Source of the DNA: Azospirillaceae bacterium | Lineage (GTDB): Bacteria; Pseudomonadota; Alphaproteobacteria; Azospirillales; Azospirillaceae | Length of the DNA: 63,599 bases | Reading direction: 5' to 3' | Assembly: GCA_031291675.1 (NCBI GenBank) | Contig: JARLIO010000032.1 | Coordinates: forward strand, 1-63,599 | In this document: in pieces, positions 1-9,010 of the stretch | Numbering within the stretch: position 1 is the stretch's first letter | Layout: every line of letters begins with the position of its first letter | Translations under genes and position numbers: made by a program | Notes under the pieces: generated by a model | Seen by the model: only the letters and a program-made list of their open reading frames with translations | Databases searched by the model: none | What the model was told of the DNA's origin: nothing

Positions 1-346
1 CCAAAACCCCAAAACCCCAAAAACCCGTGTGGTGTGCAATGTGGGGGACAACGAATTATTAAACAAAGTTTATATATGGGGGGGCAAACATGGGGGGGGA
101 GTCTTAACATTTGTGGGGGGGAAAGGGGGGGGTCGCATTTTTTTGTTGGTTTTCCGCGCAGGGTGGGTGGGGGGGGGCTTTTGGGTGGCCGGAGGGGGGG
201 GGGGGGCGGGGCCGGGACCCCGGGCCCCCCCACCGTTCGCAATTATATAAAAACGCTTTGATCGTCACCCAACACAGCAAAGCCTCCGGCGCCGCCCCGC
301 CTAACGGGGCGCTTGGCTCGGCCCCACGGGGGGGGGCGGGCCGGTA
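1..346. other. Low-complexity, homopolymer-rich contig end, no gene
   Basis: The window opens with alternating C4/A4 runs and continues with many G runs of 6 to 12, a composition unlike any other part of the window. Short frames here consist of glycine, proline and alanine repeats with no domain pattern, so I call no gene. The first believable coding sequence is the leftward aldo/keto reductase ending at 347. The simplest reading is a poor-quality or artefactual contig end. Confidence 0.7.
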
Positions 347-1402
347 TTATGCCGTCAGATGCGGCCCGAGCAGGGACAGATCAGCGGCACTCAGCCGGTC
401 TGCCGCGGTCTTGGCCTGGTGCCAATAGGGATAGGGCAAGGGCAGGGTGCTGACGCGATCGAGCCGTTCGCGTTCGTCCGTGCTCAGGGTCAACTGTGCG
501 GCTTTGAGATTGGCTTCGAGCTGGGCCTCGGTACGCGCCCCGATGATCAGGGTGGTTACGGCCGGGCGGCCCAGCAACCAGGCCAGCGCGACCGCGGCGG
601 CGTCGACATGACGCTCATCGGCGACGGCGACCAGCGTATCAATGATCCGGTACAGTCGCTCCTGATCGTGGATCGGGGGCTCACCCCATGCGGTCAGGTG
701 GCGCGACCCCGCCGGTGGCGGCAGGTCACGACGGTATTTCCCCGACAAAAGCCCGCCGGCCAGGGGGCTCCACACCAGGATCCCCAGACCCTGGTCGATC
801 GAGATCGGCACCAGCTCGTATTCCGCCTCGCGGGCGTGCAGCGTGTAATGGATCTGCTGACTGACGAAACGGGTGTGTCCGACGCGGTCGGCCGTCGCCA
901 GGGCCTTCATCAGATGCCAGCCCGCGTAATTGGAGGCACCGAGATAGCGGACCTTGCCGCTGCGGACCAGGGTATCGAGGGCCTCGATGGTTTCTTCCAG
1001 TGGGGTCAGCCCGTCCCACTCATGGACCTGATACAGGTCGATATGGTCGGTGCGCAGGCGGCGCTGGCTGGCTTCGCAGGCCGCGATCAGATGGTAGCGC
1101 GACAGGCCACGGTCATTCGGCCCGCTTCCCATCGCGAACCGGGCCTTGGTGGCAATCAGCAGGTCGTTGCGACGGTCACCCAGGGCCTCGCCGATGATGT
1201 CCTCGGAATTGCCGTCCGAATAGACATCCGCGGTGTCGATCATATTGACACCGGCATCGCGGCATCGGTCGATCTGGCGCCGGGCGCTGGCGAGGTCGAC
1301 GGTGCCGACATCGCTGAATTTACCGCGACCGCCGAACGTCATGCTGCCCATGGTCAGGACAGAGACGAACAATCCCGATCGCCCGAGTTGCCGATATTCC
1401 AT
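347..1402 (-). CDS. Aldo/keto reductase family oxidoreductase
   Basis: NAD(P)H-dependent oxidoreductase of the aldo/keto reductase superfamily, 351 aa, cytosolic. It opens with the family pattern EYRQLGRSGLFVSVLTMGSM, then MIDTADVYSDG (catalytic Asp and Tyr), the later HIDLYQVHEWD segment, and the C-terminal IIGARTEAQLEANL cofactor-binding stretch. The substrate cannot be told; the sequence resembles the YajO/Tas-like branch. I start at the ATG at 1402 because GGGAGG lies 6 nt upstream. A longer frame to 1489 adds residues with no family match. The gene stands alone, in the same direction as the SDR and purF genes upstream, with a 16-bp tandem duplication and a small hairpin in its 5' region. 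Confidence 0.9.
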   Translation of the reverse strand: MEYRQLGRSGLFVSVLTMGSMTFGGRGKFSDVGTVDLASARRQIDRCRDAGVNMIDTADVYSDGNSEDIIGEALGDRRNDLLIATKARFAMGSGPNDRGLSRYHLIAACEASQRRLRTDHIDLYQVHEWDGLTPLEETIEALDTLVRSGKVRYLGASNYAGWHLMKALATADRVGHTRFVSQQIHYTLHAREAEYELVPISIDQGLGILVWSPLAGGLLSGKYRRDLPPPAGSRHLTAWGEPPIHDQERLYRIIDTLVAVADERHVDAAAVALAWLLGRPAVTTLIIGARTEAQLEANLKAAQLTLSTDERERLDRVSTLPLPYPYWHQAKTAADRLSAADLSLLGPHLTA

Positions 1403-1444
1403 GATGAGCCTCCCTTTTTGACCAAGGTTCCAGCCAGGCCGGTT

Positions 1445-1463
1445 CCGGTGTGGCGAACACCGG
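1445..1463. repeat. Perfect 7-bp inverted repeat (5-nt loop) in the reductase 5' region
   Basis: CCGGTGT and ACACCGG flank a 5-base loop about 43 nt upstream of the reductase ATG. It could be an operator or an mRNA hairpin; nothing in the sequence decides which. Confidence 0.4.
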
Positions 1464-1490
1464 AGCGGGCACGCGGCCACTCGATTCAAC

Positions 1491-1522
1491 TCTATGAATA
1501 GGCACGTCTATGAATAGGCACG
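1491..1522. repeat. 16-bp perfect tandem duplication
   Basis: TCTATGAATAGGCACG occurs twice head to tail between the SDR stop and the reductase gene. It may be a paired regulator site for the reductase or simple slippage. Confidence 0.7.
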
Positions 1523-1551
1523 ATACGGTCCGGGCTCAAGAGGGTTTGGGC

Positions 1552-2289
1552 TCAGGAGATGGGGGCGGGCCGGGTGACGGTGATGATTTCGCCGTGGGTC
1601 TGGCAGGCGGGATCGGCCAGGGCAAGGAAGGCGTCGGTCACCTGATCCGGGGTGGGCAGCGTCGCCGGATCCTCCCCTGGGAACGCCCGGGCGCGCAGCG
1701 CGGTGGCCACGGTCCCGGGATCGATCAGATTGACCCGGACCGGGCTCTTGGTCAGTTCCGCGGCGTAGGTCAGGACCAGTGTCTCGAGCGCCGCCTTGCT
1801 GACGGCATAGGGCGCCCAATAGGCCGTGGCGCGGCGGGCGGCGTCCGCGGTCACGAAAATCGCCCGTCCGGCATCCGAGGCCCGCAGCAAGGGGTCGAGA
1901 CTGCGGATCAGACGGTAGTTCGCCATCAGGTTGACGCTCATCACCCGTTCCCAGTGCCCGACATCGGAGTGGGCAACCGGACCCAGGGATTCGAGAATCG
2001 CGGCATTGGCGACCAGGATATCAAGCTTGCCATAGCGTTCGAACAGCGCCGCGCCGAGTTGATCAATCAGCGTGGCGTTGCGCAAATCGATCGGCACCAG
2101 CGTCGCGCTGCCGCCCCGGCGACAGATCTCGTCATTGACCTCCTCCAGGCCACCGACGGTCCGGGCGGCCAGGACGGTGTGGGCGCCCGCTGCGGCCAAT
2201 CGTTTGGCAACCGCGGCACCGATCCCGCGTGAGGCTCCGGTGATCAGTGCGACACGCCCGGCCAGGCATCCGGCGGTGGCGTCAGCCAT
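1552..2289 (-). CDS. SDR family NAD(P)-dependent oxidoreductase
   Basis: Classical short-chain dehydrogenase/reductase, 245 aa, cytosolic. The N-terminal Rossmann motif is TGASRGIG. LVANAAIL corresponds to the NNAG strand, and YAVSKAALETL carries the catalytic Tyr and Lys. The substrate is not predictable. I start at the ATG at 2289, where ATGGCTGA overlaps the purF stop by 8 bp. This implies translational coupling, with the SDR expressed downstream of purF. A longer frame to 2313 would lie inside purF. An SDR coupled to purF occurs in several alphaproteobacteria, but its role there is not established to my knowledge. Confidence 0.88.
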   Translation of the reverse strand: MADATAGCLAGRVALITGASRGIGAAVAKRLAAAGAHTVLAARTVGGLEEVNDEICRRGGSATLVPIDLRNATLIDQLGAALFERYGKLDILVANAAILESLGPVAHSDVGHWERVMSVNLMANYRLIRSLDPLLRASDAGRAIFVTADAARRATAYWAPYAVSKAALETLVLTYAAELTKSPVRVNLIDPGTVATALRARAFPGEDPATLPTPDQVTDAFLALADPACQTHGEIITVTRPAPIS

Positions 2290-3739
2290 GGGCTTCGGAA
2301 AGATAGGTGACATTGGCGTCCGTTGGCGTATCGCGGTCGGTCAGGGTGATGGGGTATTCGCCGGTGAAGCAGGCATCGCAATAGGCCGGATTGGCCGGAT
2401 CGCGGCCCGGCAGCCCCATGGCGCGATAGAGGCCGTCGAGCGAGACGAAAGCCAGGCTGTCGGCACCGATATAAGCGGCCATCTCCGCGACCGACATACG
2501 GTGCGCCAGCAGCTTTTCCTTCCGCGGCGTGTCGACGCCATAGAAGCAGGAATGGGTCGTCGGCGGGCTGGAGATCCGCATGTGAACCTCGCGCGCTCCC
2601 GCGCGGCGCATCATTTCGACGATTTTCAGCGAGGTGGTGCCGCGGACGATGCTGTCGTCGACCAGGACGATGCGCTTGCCCTGGATCAGGTGGCCGTTGG
2701 CGTTGTGCTTCAGCTTGACGCCGAGATTGCGGATCTGGTCGGTGGGTTCGATGAAGGTGCGGCCGACATAATGGTTGCGGATGATGCCCAGTTCGAACGG
2801 GACGCCGCTTTCCTCGGCATAGCCGATCGCGGCAGGCACCCCGGAGTCGGGCACCGGGATCACCAGGTCGGTTTCCGGATGGTGGCTTTCGCGCGCCAGC
2901 TCAACACCGATGCGCCGCCGCGCCTCATAGACCGAGGTTCCTTCCACCAGACTGTCGGGCCGGGCGAAGTAGATATGTTCGAAAATGCAAAAGCGGTGCG
3001 GTTGCGCATTGAAGGGGCGCAGCGATAGCAAGCCGTCGGCGGTGATGACCACCATCTCCCCGGGGTCGATGTCGCGGACGAAATCGGCGCCGATGATGTC
3101 CAGGGCACAGGTTTCACTGGCCAGGACCAGAGAGTCGCCAACGCGGCCCAGAACCAGGGGGCGGACGCCCCAGGGGTCGCGAACCCCGATCATCACATTC
3201 TTGGCGGCGGCGACCAGGGAATAGGTGCCCTCGACCTGGCGCAAGGATTCGACCATGCGGTCGACCACCGAACCCGATCGCGCCGTCGCCATCAGATGGA
3301 CGATGACCTCGGTATCCGTCGTGGTCTGGAACAGGCAGCCGCGCCGGTTCAACTGCTGACGCAGCATCATGGCGTTGGTCAGGTTGCCGTTGTGGGCCAG
3401 CGCGAACCCACCGAATTCGAAATCGGCGAACAGCGGCTGAACGTTGCGCAGGACGGTATCGCCGGTGGTGGCATACCGGTTGTGACCGACCGCCAGCGAA
3501 CCCTGGAGCCGCCGGATCACCGCCTCGTCACTGAAATTGTCGCCGACCAGGCCCATGGCATGATGGGCGTGGAAATGGCTGCCATCGAACGCAACGATAC
3601 CGGAAGCTTCCTGGCCCCGGTGCTGCAGGGCATGGAGCCCCAGCGCGGCCAGAGCCGCGGCATGGGCATGGCCGAAAATGCCGAACACGCCGCATTCCTC
3701 ATGCAGCTTGTCGTCGTCAAACGGATTAGTGCTCAGCAT
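2282..3739 (-). CDS. purF: Amidophosphoribosyltransferase
   Basis: First committed enzyme of de novo purine synthesis: PRPP plus glutamine gives phosphoribosylamine, glutamate and PPi. The protein is 485 aa. Cys16 in EECGVFGIFGH is the glutaminase nucleophile, exposed after removal of a short propeptide. The Ntn glutaminase domain shows HNRYATTG and AHNGNLTNA. The phosphoribosyltransferase domain carries the PRPP loop IVLVDDSIVRGTTS. Length and motifs match the family. AAAGGT precedes the ATG at the expected distance. cvpA lies upstream in the same direction, a conserved neighbourhood also seen in enterobacteria, and an SDR overlaps the 3' end by 8 bp. Confidence 0.98.
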   Translation of the reverse strand: MLSTNPFDDDKLHEECGVFGIFGHAHAAALAALGLHALQHRGQEASGIVAFDGSHFHAHHAMGLVGDNFSDEAVIRRLQGSLAVGHNRYATTGDTVLRNVQPLFADFEFGGFALAHNGNLTNAMMLRQQLNRRGCLFQTTTDTEVIVHLMATARSGSVVDRMVESLRQVEGTYSLVAAAKNVMIGVRDPWGVRPLVLGRVGDSLVLASETCALDIIGADFVRDIDPGEMVVITADGLLSLRPFNAQPHRFCIFEHIYFARPDSLVEGTSVYEARRRIGVELARESHHPETDLVIPVPDSGVPAAIGYAEESGVPFELGIIRNHYVGRTFIEPTDQIRNLGVKLKHNANGHLIQGKRIVLVDDSIVRGTTSLKIVEMMRRAGAREVHMRISSPPTTHSCFYGVDTPRKEKLLAHRMSVAEMAAYIGADSLAFVSLDGLYRAMGLPGRDPANPAYCDACFTGEYPITLTDRDTPTDANVTYLSEAHG

Positions 3740-3904
3740 CGCAGCAAACCTTTCTCACCAGGATAACCGTTTCCTTTCACCGGAGTCACCGCCCCAGCCC
3801 CCATCGAAATCACCGCCGCTGCGGTTGTGGCGCAAGGCGCGCTGTATTTCATCGGCATCCCGTTGCTTTCCTGGCGGTGCCCCGCGGCCGTGAGAGCCGG
3901 CAAA

Positions 3905-4711
3905 CTAGGGGGTTGACCGTTTGGTGTTTTCAAATAACTGGTCCAGCGTCACCCGATCCTTGTCGGCATAACCGGGCGGGGTCTTGGGCTTTGTTGTCGG
4001 CGTTGCCTGGCCGAAGCCGGGGCCCGGTGTCGCCCCGGGAACCGGGCCCGGAGCCTTGCCGGCGGTCGTGGCGGTCGCAGGTGCGGCGCCGGCCGCCGCG
4101 CCGGCTACCGATGAAGGAACCGGCGTCGACAGTCGCTGCAACATCGCGTCACTGGCCGCCTGGCGGGCCTGATCCTCGACCGCCTTGGCGCCGGCGTCGA
4201 CATCGGCAAGGGCGCCGGCGCGTGTTTCCTCGGGCACCAGGTCCCTCAGCAGCCCCGCCCCCTGCTGAATGACCGGCAGGGTTCGCGCCTGAAGCAGCCA
4301 GGCCGGCTGATCTGTCACCGGCAGAACCGCCGAGACCAGCAGATAGGCAAGGGACACGAAAAATGCACCCCTGAGCAGGCCAAAAACAAACCCCAGCGAG
4401 CGGTCGACGGCGGACAAGGCCGAGCCGCGAACCAGCCGGGCCAGTTGGCTGCTGATGATCGACAGCACCAGCAGCGTGACGACGAAGATGACGATACCGG
4501 CGGCGGCATTGGCGATCATCGGGCTGGAAATAAAGTGGTGGGCATAATCGCGAAGCAGCGGTTGGCCATGGAGCGTCGCGAAAGCGGCGCCAACCCAGCC
4601 GGCAACCGACAGCACCTCACGAACCATGCCGCGGGCAAAGGCAACCAACGCTGACAACAGCACAACACCAATGACGGCGATGTCGGCGGGGTTGATCGAA
4701 TAGCTTTCCAT
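3905..4711 (-). CDS. cvpA: CvpA family membrane protein
   Basis: CvpA-family inner-membrane protein, 268 aa, named after colicin V production in E. coli. About four transmembrane helices fill the first ~165 residues: residues 10-30, a segment beginning ANAAAGIVIFVVTLLVL, and the GLLRGAFFVSLAYLLVSAVL helix. The C-terminal ~100 residues form a low-complexity Ala/Pro/Thr-rich cytoplasmic tail, longer than in typical ~165-aa CvpA proteins, as often seen in Rhodospirillales. The cvpA-purF order is conserved. The ~165 bp between cvpA and purF contains no clear terminator, so co-transcription is plausible. The biochemical function is not settled. Confidence 0.9.
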   Translation of the reverse strand: MESYSINPADIAVIGVVLLSALVAFARGMVREVLSVAGWVGAAFATLHGQPLLRDYAHHFISSPMIANAAAGIVIFVVTLLVLSIISSQLARLVRGSALSAVDRSLGFVFGLLRGAFFVSLAYLLVSAVLPVTDQPAWLLQARTLPVIQQGAGLLRDLVPEETRAGALADVDAGAKAVEDQARQAASDAMLQRLSTPVPSSVAGAAAGAAPATATTAGKAPGPVPGATPGPGFGQATPTTKPKTPPGYADKDRVTLDQLFENTKRSTP

Positions 4712-4738
4712 GATGGGCGACCGGTTGTCAGCAAGGGA

Positions 4739-6139
4739 TCATGACGGCCGTATGCGACCGCCAGGTGTCGGCGCATACGCGGGCGGATCCTGGAATAACG
4801 GCAGTAAATCGCCGAGTTGATGCAACTCGGTGGTCCGCAGCCCCGAATCGACGCCACGACCACGGCGGGTCGGGATCAAGGCGTTGGCGAATCCAAGCTT
4901 GGCGGCCTCCTTGAGGCGTTGATCTGTTTGGTTGACCGCCCTGATTTCACCCGACAGGCCGATTTCACCGAAGACCACGGTATCGCGCGGCACCGGCTGA
5001 TCCGTCAAGGACGATACCAGGGCTGCGGCCACCGCGAGATCGGCAGCGGGTTCGGTGATGCGCAGGCCGCCGGCAACATTGAGATAGACATCATTGGCGC
5101 CGATGGCAACACCGCACCGGGTTTCCAGGACGGCCAGAACCATCGCCAAACGCCCGGCGTCCCAGCCGACGACGGCGCGCCGCGGCGTTCCCAGGGGCGA
5201 AGGCGCAACCAAAGCCTGGATTTCGACCAGGACCGGCCGGGTTCCTTCGACGCCGGCGAAGACCGCGGCACCGGTGACGTCGTCGCGCCGGTCGGCCAGG
5301 AACAGCGCCGATGGATTGGCGACTTCGGTCAGCCCGGCGTCACCCATTTCGAACACGCCGATCTCGTCGGTCGCGCCGAAGCGGTTCTTGACGGCGCGCA
5401 GGATGCGGAAGTGATGGCCGCGCTCACCTTCGAAATACAGCACGGTGTCGACCATGTGCTCGAGAACCCGGGGGCCGGCGATCGCGCCCTCCTTGGTGAC
5501 ATGGCCGACCAGCAGCAGCACGATGCCCCGCCGCTTGGTGGCGCGGATCAGTTCCTGGGCGGAGGCCCGGACCTGGGCCACGGTTCCCGGCGCACTGTCG
5601 AGGGTATCGACATACATGGTCTGGATCGAATCAATCACGAGCAGGCGTGGGCCCTCGGCGGCGTCGAGGGCGGCGATGATGTCGCGGACGTCCGTCGCCG
5701 CTGCCAGCGCGACCGGTGCGCTGACCAGGCCGAGGCGGGCGGCGCGCAGACGCACCTGATCGACCGCCTCTTCGCCCGAAACATAGGCGCAGCGTCGCTC
5801 CTGACTGAGCCCACAGGCGACTTGCAGCAGCAATGTCGATTTGCCGATGCCCGGGTCGCCACCGACCAGGAGGGCCGAGCCGGGGACCAGGCCGCCGCCG
5901 CAGACCCGGTCGAACTCAGCGATGCCGGTGCTCCAGCGCTCGACCTGGGATCCTGGACCGTCCAGCGGCACGAACTCGACACGCCGGGCGGCCCCTTTGC
6001 CCAAGCTGCGGGGCGGTGTTTCCGGCGCGGCTTCCTCAACCAGGGAATTCCATGCGCCGCAGGCATCGCAGCGACCGCTCCATTTGCTGGTGCTGGCGCC
6101 ACAGGTTTGGCACACGAACCGGTTCTGCGAACGGGACAA
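4739..6139 (-). CDS. radA: DNA repair protein RadA
   Basis: RadA/Sms, a RecA-like hexameric ATPase that promotes branch migration of recombination intermediates; 466 aa, the usual length. The N-terminal zinc finger has Cys10, Cys13, Cys24 and Cys27. Walker A is GDPGIGKST (94-102), and LLVIDSIQTMY holds Walker B. The RadA signature KNRFG lies near residue 250, and a C-terminal Lon-like domain follows (GGLRITEPAADLAVA region). It lies just upstream of cvpA in the same direction with a 27-bp gap, so radA-cvpA-purF-SDR may be read as one leftward unit. I see no missing catalytic residues. Confidence 0.97.
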   Translation of the reverse strand: MSRSQNRFVCQTCGASTSKWSGRCDACGAWNSLVEEAAPETPPRSLGKGAARRVEFVPLDGPGSQVERWSTGIAEFDRVCGGGLVPGSALLVGGDPGIGKSTLLLQVACGLSQERRCAYVSGEEAVDQVRLRAARLGLVSAPVALAAATDVRDIIAALDAAEGPRLLVIDSIQTMYVDTLDSAPGTVAQVRASAQELIRATKRRGIVLLLVGHVTKEGAIAGPRVLEHMVDTVLYFEGERGHHFRILRAVKNRFGATDEIGVFEMGDAGLTEVANPSALFLADRRDDVTGAAVFAGVEGTRPVLVEIQALVAPSPLGTPRRAVVGWDAGRLAMVLAVLETRCGVAIGANDVYLNVAGGLRITEPAADLAVAAALVSSLTDQPVPRDTVVFGEIGLSGEIRAVNQTDQRLKEAAKLGFANALIPTRRGRGVDSGLRTTELHQLGDLLPLFQDPPAYAPTPGGRIRPS

Positions 6140-6311
6140 GACGTGATCTCTTCAGAGGCGCGATTGCCGGGGTGGCACCGTGGGGTTTATCACGATCGCG
6201 GGTGATCGCGGGTCCGATAATTCGGATGCCCAGGCATGACCCGACCCTATGATCCCCTGCGACCGGTATCGATCGCGACCGGCGCGCCGCGTTCGGCGAT
6301 CACGCCCCGGG

Positions 6312-6842
6312 TCATTTCACGGCCAGCGCCCGGATCCGCTCCTGCAGCAGCCGGGGCGAAATCGGTTTGGCAAGCACCGCGTCGGCGCCGGCGACGGTTG
6401 CTGCCGCCATGGTTTCACTGTCCACCGTCCCGGAAAACAGAATCGTCGGGACCGGGTTCGTCCCGGCCCGGATCAGGTGGACCAAGTCGGTGCCCAAACC
6501 GTCGGGAAGATTCTGGTCGGTGATGACCATTTGCGGCGTGGCGCAGCGGAAGCTTTCGATCGCGGCGGCTGTCGTTGTTGCAATTTCGACCGATTGGGCC
6601 CCCATGCGCAACAGGATCGTTTTCAGCATCAGGCCGCCGTGGGTGTCGTCATCAACGATCAGAATACGGATCGGCGGTATTCGCACGGGCTGGCGTGTCA
6701 CGGCGGCGAAGTCCTTGTCTGTCCCGGTGCGCTGGTGGCCAGCGGCCCGTGCCTCCGCATTGTCCTGGCCGCAACAACGCGAGATTTCAGACTGATCGAC
6801 CAGCACTTCGGCGGCGATCGAGGTCAGGCACTCCAGATTCAT
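6312..6842 (-). CDS. Single-domain response regulator (receiver) protein
   Basis: Two-component receiver protein, 176 aa. After a ~50-residue poorly conserved N-terminus it has ILIVDDDTHGG (acidic pocket), VITDQNLPDG with the phospho-accepting Asp, a Ser in LFSGTV at the conserved Thr/Ser position, and AKPIS with the conserved Lys. No output domain follows, so it probably acts by protein contact as CheY/DivK types do. No histidine kinase is adjacent; the neighbour is a divergent diguanylate cyclase. I start at the ATG at 6842, with AAGGGA about 12 nt upstream. An in-frame ATG at 6854 directly abuts that AAGGGA and is less likely. Confidence 0.85.
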   Translation of the reverse strand: MNLECLTSIAAEVLVDQSEISRCCGQDNAEARAAGHQRTGTDKDFAAVTRQPVRIPPIRILIVDDDTHGGLMLKTILLRMGAQSVEIATTTAAAIESFRCATPQMVITDQNLPDGLGTDLVHLIRAGTNPVPTILFSGTVDSETMAAATVAGADAVLAKPISPRLLQERIRALAVK

Positions 6843-6920
6843 GATAGCGCGCATTCCCTTGCTAGGCCAACGTGTTATCCTGGTCGAGGCGCCGCCGCTC
6901 CCGACCGGGGGCGGTTGCAC

Positions 6921-7376
6921 CGCGGTCTTCGGTTGCTGTCGAATGACCGCGATAGCCGGTTCGGTGAGATGGCGTTATCCGATCATCGTCATGCGCGTCC
7001 CGGGGCGCTATACTCGCTGCGATCGCCATTCCAGATGCCGCAAATCGTCCTGCTGGCGTGAGCCGGGCTGCAGCGCCGTTGGATCGACGGTATCCAGCGG
7101 GTGCCGGTCCTGTCAACGCGGCGATATTGATCAAAGGGATGCGACCGGGAAGGGAGAGGGGGGCACACACAAGATGTTTCGCCAAACGGGCGGCACGATC
7201 TCAACCATGAGCAATTGTCTTGGCCCCGTGACGGCGGGTTGCCCATCACGGGCGACGGCGTCGCGGTTCGATGCCCCCTTGTGCGCCCGCGCGTGGTGCC
7301 GTGATCAACGGCAAGGACCGCGGCACCGGGACGGTATTGGTTCCTTTCAATAAAATGCTTGACGCTGATCTCCCTG
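6921..7376. other. Intergenic region between divergent signalling genes, no gene seen
   Basis: About 450 bp separates the leftward receiver gene from the rightward diguanylate cyclase. Several short GC-rich frames exist, one of 107 codons on the minus strand, but none shows a family pattern, a good ribosome site or neighbour-like codon use. Promoters for both divergent genes must lie here; I cannot place them confidently. Confidence 0.4.
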
Positions 7377-8906
7377 ATGGAAACTGAAACCTTGACCCGG
7401 GGCGGTGAATTTGTCGATTTGGCCCATGAAGCCGAATACCGAAGCCAAAATGTTCCGGTGTGGCGTGGCCATGTCCGGCTGGTGTTTCAGTATACCGCTC
7501 TCGTGGCGCTGTTATTTTGTCTCGGCGATTGGAAATTTTGGCGGGATCCTCACCTCTGTGAGGCCGTCATCGCCCACGCGGTGGTCGTTATTGCGTCGAT
7601 TTTGTGCCTGAAGCTGGCGTCGTCCGCCGACAGCTTCGCCCGGTTGCAGCTTGTCTGCCTGATCTGGGCCGTGCCGGTGATCGGTGCCAGCGCCGTGCTG
7701 ATCATCCCGCACACCGCCATCTCCCTGTTTATCGCCCTGGTGCTGCCCGCGACGTTCTATCTGGCGCTGCCCCTCTGTTTCCGGGGCGCGCTGGCGGTGG
7801 GATTGGCCTGTTCGGCGGCCGCGCTGGCTGCGACCCTGGTGGCCGCGCCGTTGTCGGATTCGAGCCTTGGGCTGCTGTTGGCGATGGTGACGCTCAATGT
7901 GATCCTGGTTGCGGTGCTGATCCGCTCGAACCGGTTGCGGCGTCTGCAATGGGCGTCAACCCGGCTGGCGCACGCCGCCAACCAGGATCTGTCTGAACAT
8001 CGGGAAATGCTGCGTCATATTCTGCGGGCGATCCCCACGCCGCTGTTTGTGACCGAGAAGAACAGCGGGAAGCTGACTCAGATTAACGATTCAGCGCTGA
8101 GCTATTTCGGTGAGGTGGCCTCGATGGAATCCTTCGTGGACACTTTTTCAATCGACAACCATCTGGATCGGCGTGATTTGGCCCGGCTGGCGATGATTCT
8201 GGAGACAAGAGGTCGGGTCGTCGGTTTCGAGACCCGCATTCATCTGCCCGATGGAACGTCGCGGAACGTGCTGCTGGCGGCGGCGGCGATCGAGATCGGC
8301 GGGACCGAGACCATTTTGACGGTTCTGACGGACATCACGGCGCGCAAGGAGATGGAGGCCCGGCTGGAACGACTGGCCACCACCGACTCCCTCACCGGTC
8401 TGCTCAACCGCGCCCAGTTTTTTGCAATCGCGGCAACAGAGATCAAGCGGGCGCAGCGCCATCAACGGCCAATCGCCGTAATCATGATCGATATCGATTA
8501 TTTCAAGCGCATCAACGACAATCACGGCCATGATGTCGGCGACCGGACCCTCAAGGCGCTGGCCGCTTTATGCCGGGGCCTGGTGCGCGACCACGATATC
8601 GTCGCCCGGTTGGGCGGTGAGGAGTTCGGGCTGTTGTTGCCGGAAACCGAACAGCGGCAGGCCCTGGCCCTCGCCGACCGTCTGCGTGTCGCGATTGAAA
8701 CGGCGTCGCTCGACGGTCTGGCGACGCCGATCACGATCAGCGTCGGGGTTGCCGATGTCCGTTTGGGCGAGATGGCGGTCGATGCGGCGCTGTCGCGTGC
8801 CGATCAGGCGCTGTACGTTGCCAAGCGCGCCGGACGCAATCGGGCGGTTCATTTCGAGATCCCGGAATCCTTGATTCCTCGTTCAACGGTTGCTGACATC
8901 CGCTGA
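7377..8906 (+). CDS. Membrane-bound diguanylate cyclase (PAS-GGDEF)
   Basis: Synthesises cyclic di-GMP; 509 aa, inner membrane. Residues ~35-190 form five to six hydrophobic segments (MASE-like sensor region; examples VVVIASILCLKLAS and LFIALVLPATFYLALPLCF). A PAS-like domain follows (~205-325, ending in DITARKEMEARLERLA), then a full GGDEF domain beginning TDSLTGLLNRAQFF. The active site is GGEEF (~413-417). RDHD lies exactly five residues before it, matching the allosteric I-site RxxD, so product inhibition is expected. The ATG at 7377 is preferred; an in-frame TTG at 7359 is possible. It is divergent from the receiver protein, so a functional link is possible but unproven. Confidence 0.92.
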   Translation: METETLTRGGEFVDLAHEAEYRSQNVPVWRGHVRLVFQYTALVALLFCLGDWKFWRDPHLCEAVIAHAVVVIASILCLKLASSADSFARLQLVCLIWAVPVIGASAVLIIPHTAISLFIALVLPATFYLALPLCFRGALAVGLACSAAALAATLVAAPLSDSSLGLLLAMVTLNVILVAVLIRSNRLRRLQWASTRLAHAANQDLSEHREMLRHILRAIPTPLFVTEKNSGKLTQINDSALSYFGEVASMESFVDTFSIDNHLDRRDLARLAMILETRGRVVGFETRIHLPDGTSRNVLLAAAAIEIGGTETILTVLTDITARKEMEARLERLATTDSLTGLLNRAQFFAIAATEIKRAQRHQRPIAVIMIDIDYFKRINDNHGHDVGDRTLKALAALCRGLVRDHDIVARLGGEEFGLLLPETEQRQALALADRLRVAIETASLDGLATPITISVGVADVRLGEMAVDAALSRADQALYVAKRAGRNRAVHFEIPESLIPRSTVADIR

Positions 8907-9010
8907 ACCGGCGATGGGCTCGCGATCGCTCCCGTCCCGCCGGATTTGGCCCTGGTCGAATGGCCCCGCCTGCGCCAGAGGATTGCGTCATCGGGAAAGC
9001 CCCCGACGGT

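Noticed and set aside
4817-6205. 462-codon frame antisense to radA
   Set aside because: radA on the other strand has all family motifs; the antisense product has none.
6862-7185. 107-codon minus-strand ORF upstream of the receiver gene
   Set aside because: No family pattern, overlaps the start region of the receiver gene and lacks a good ribosome site.
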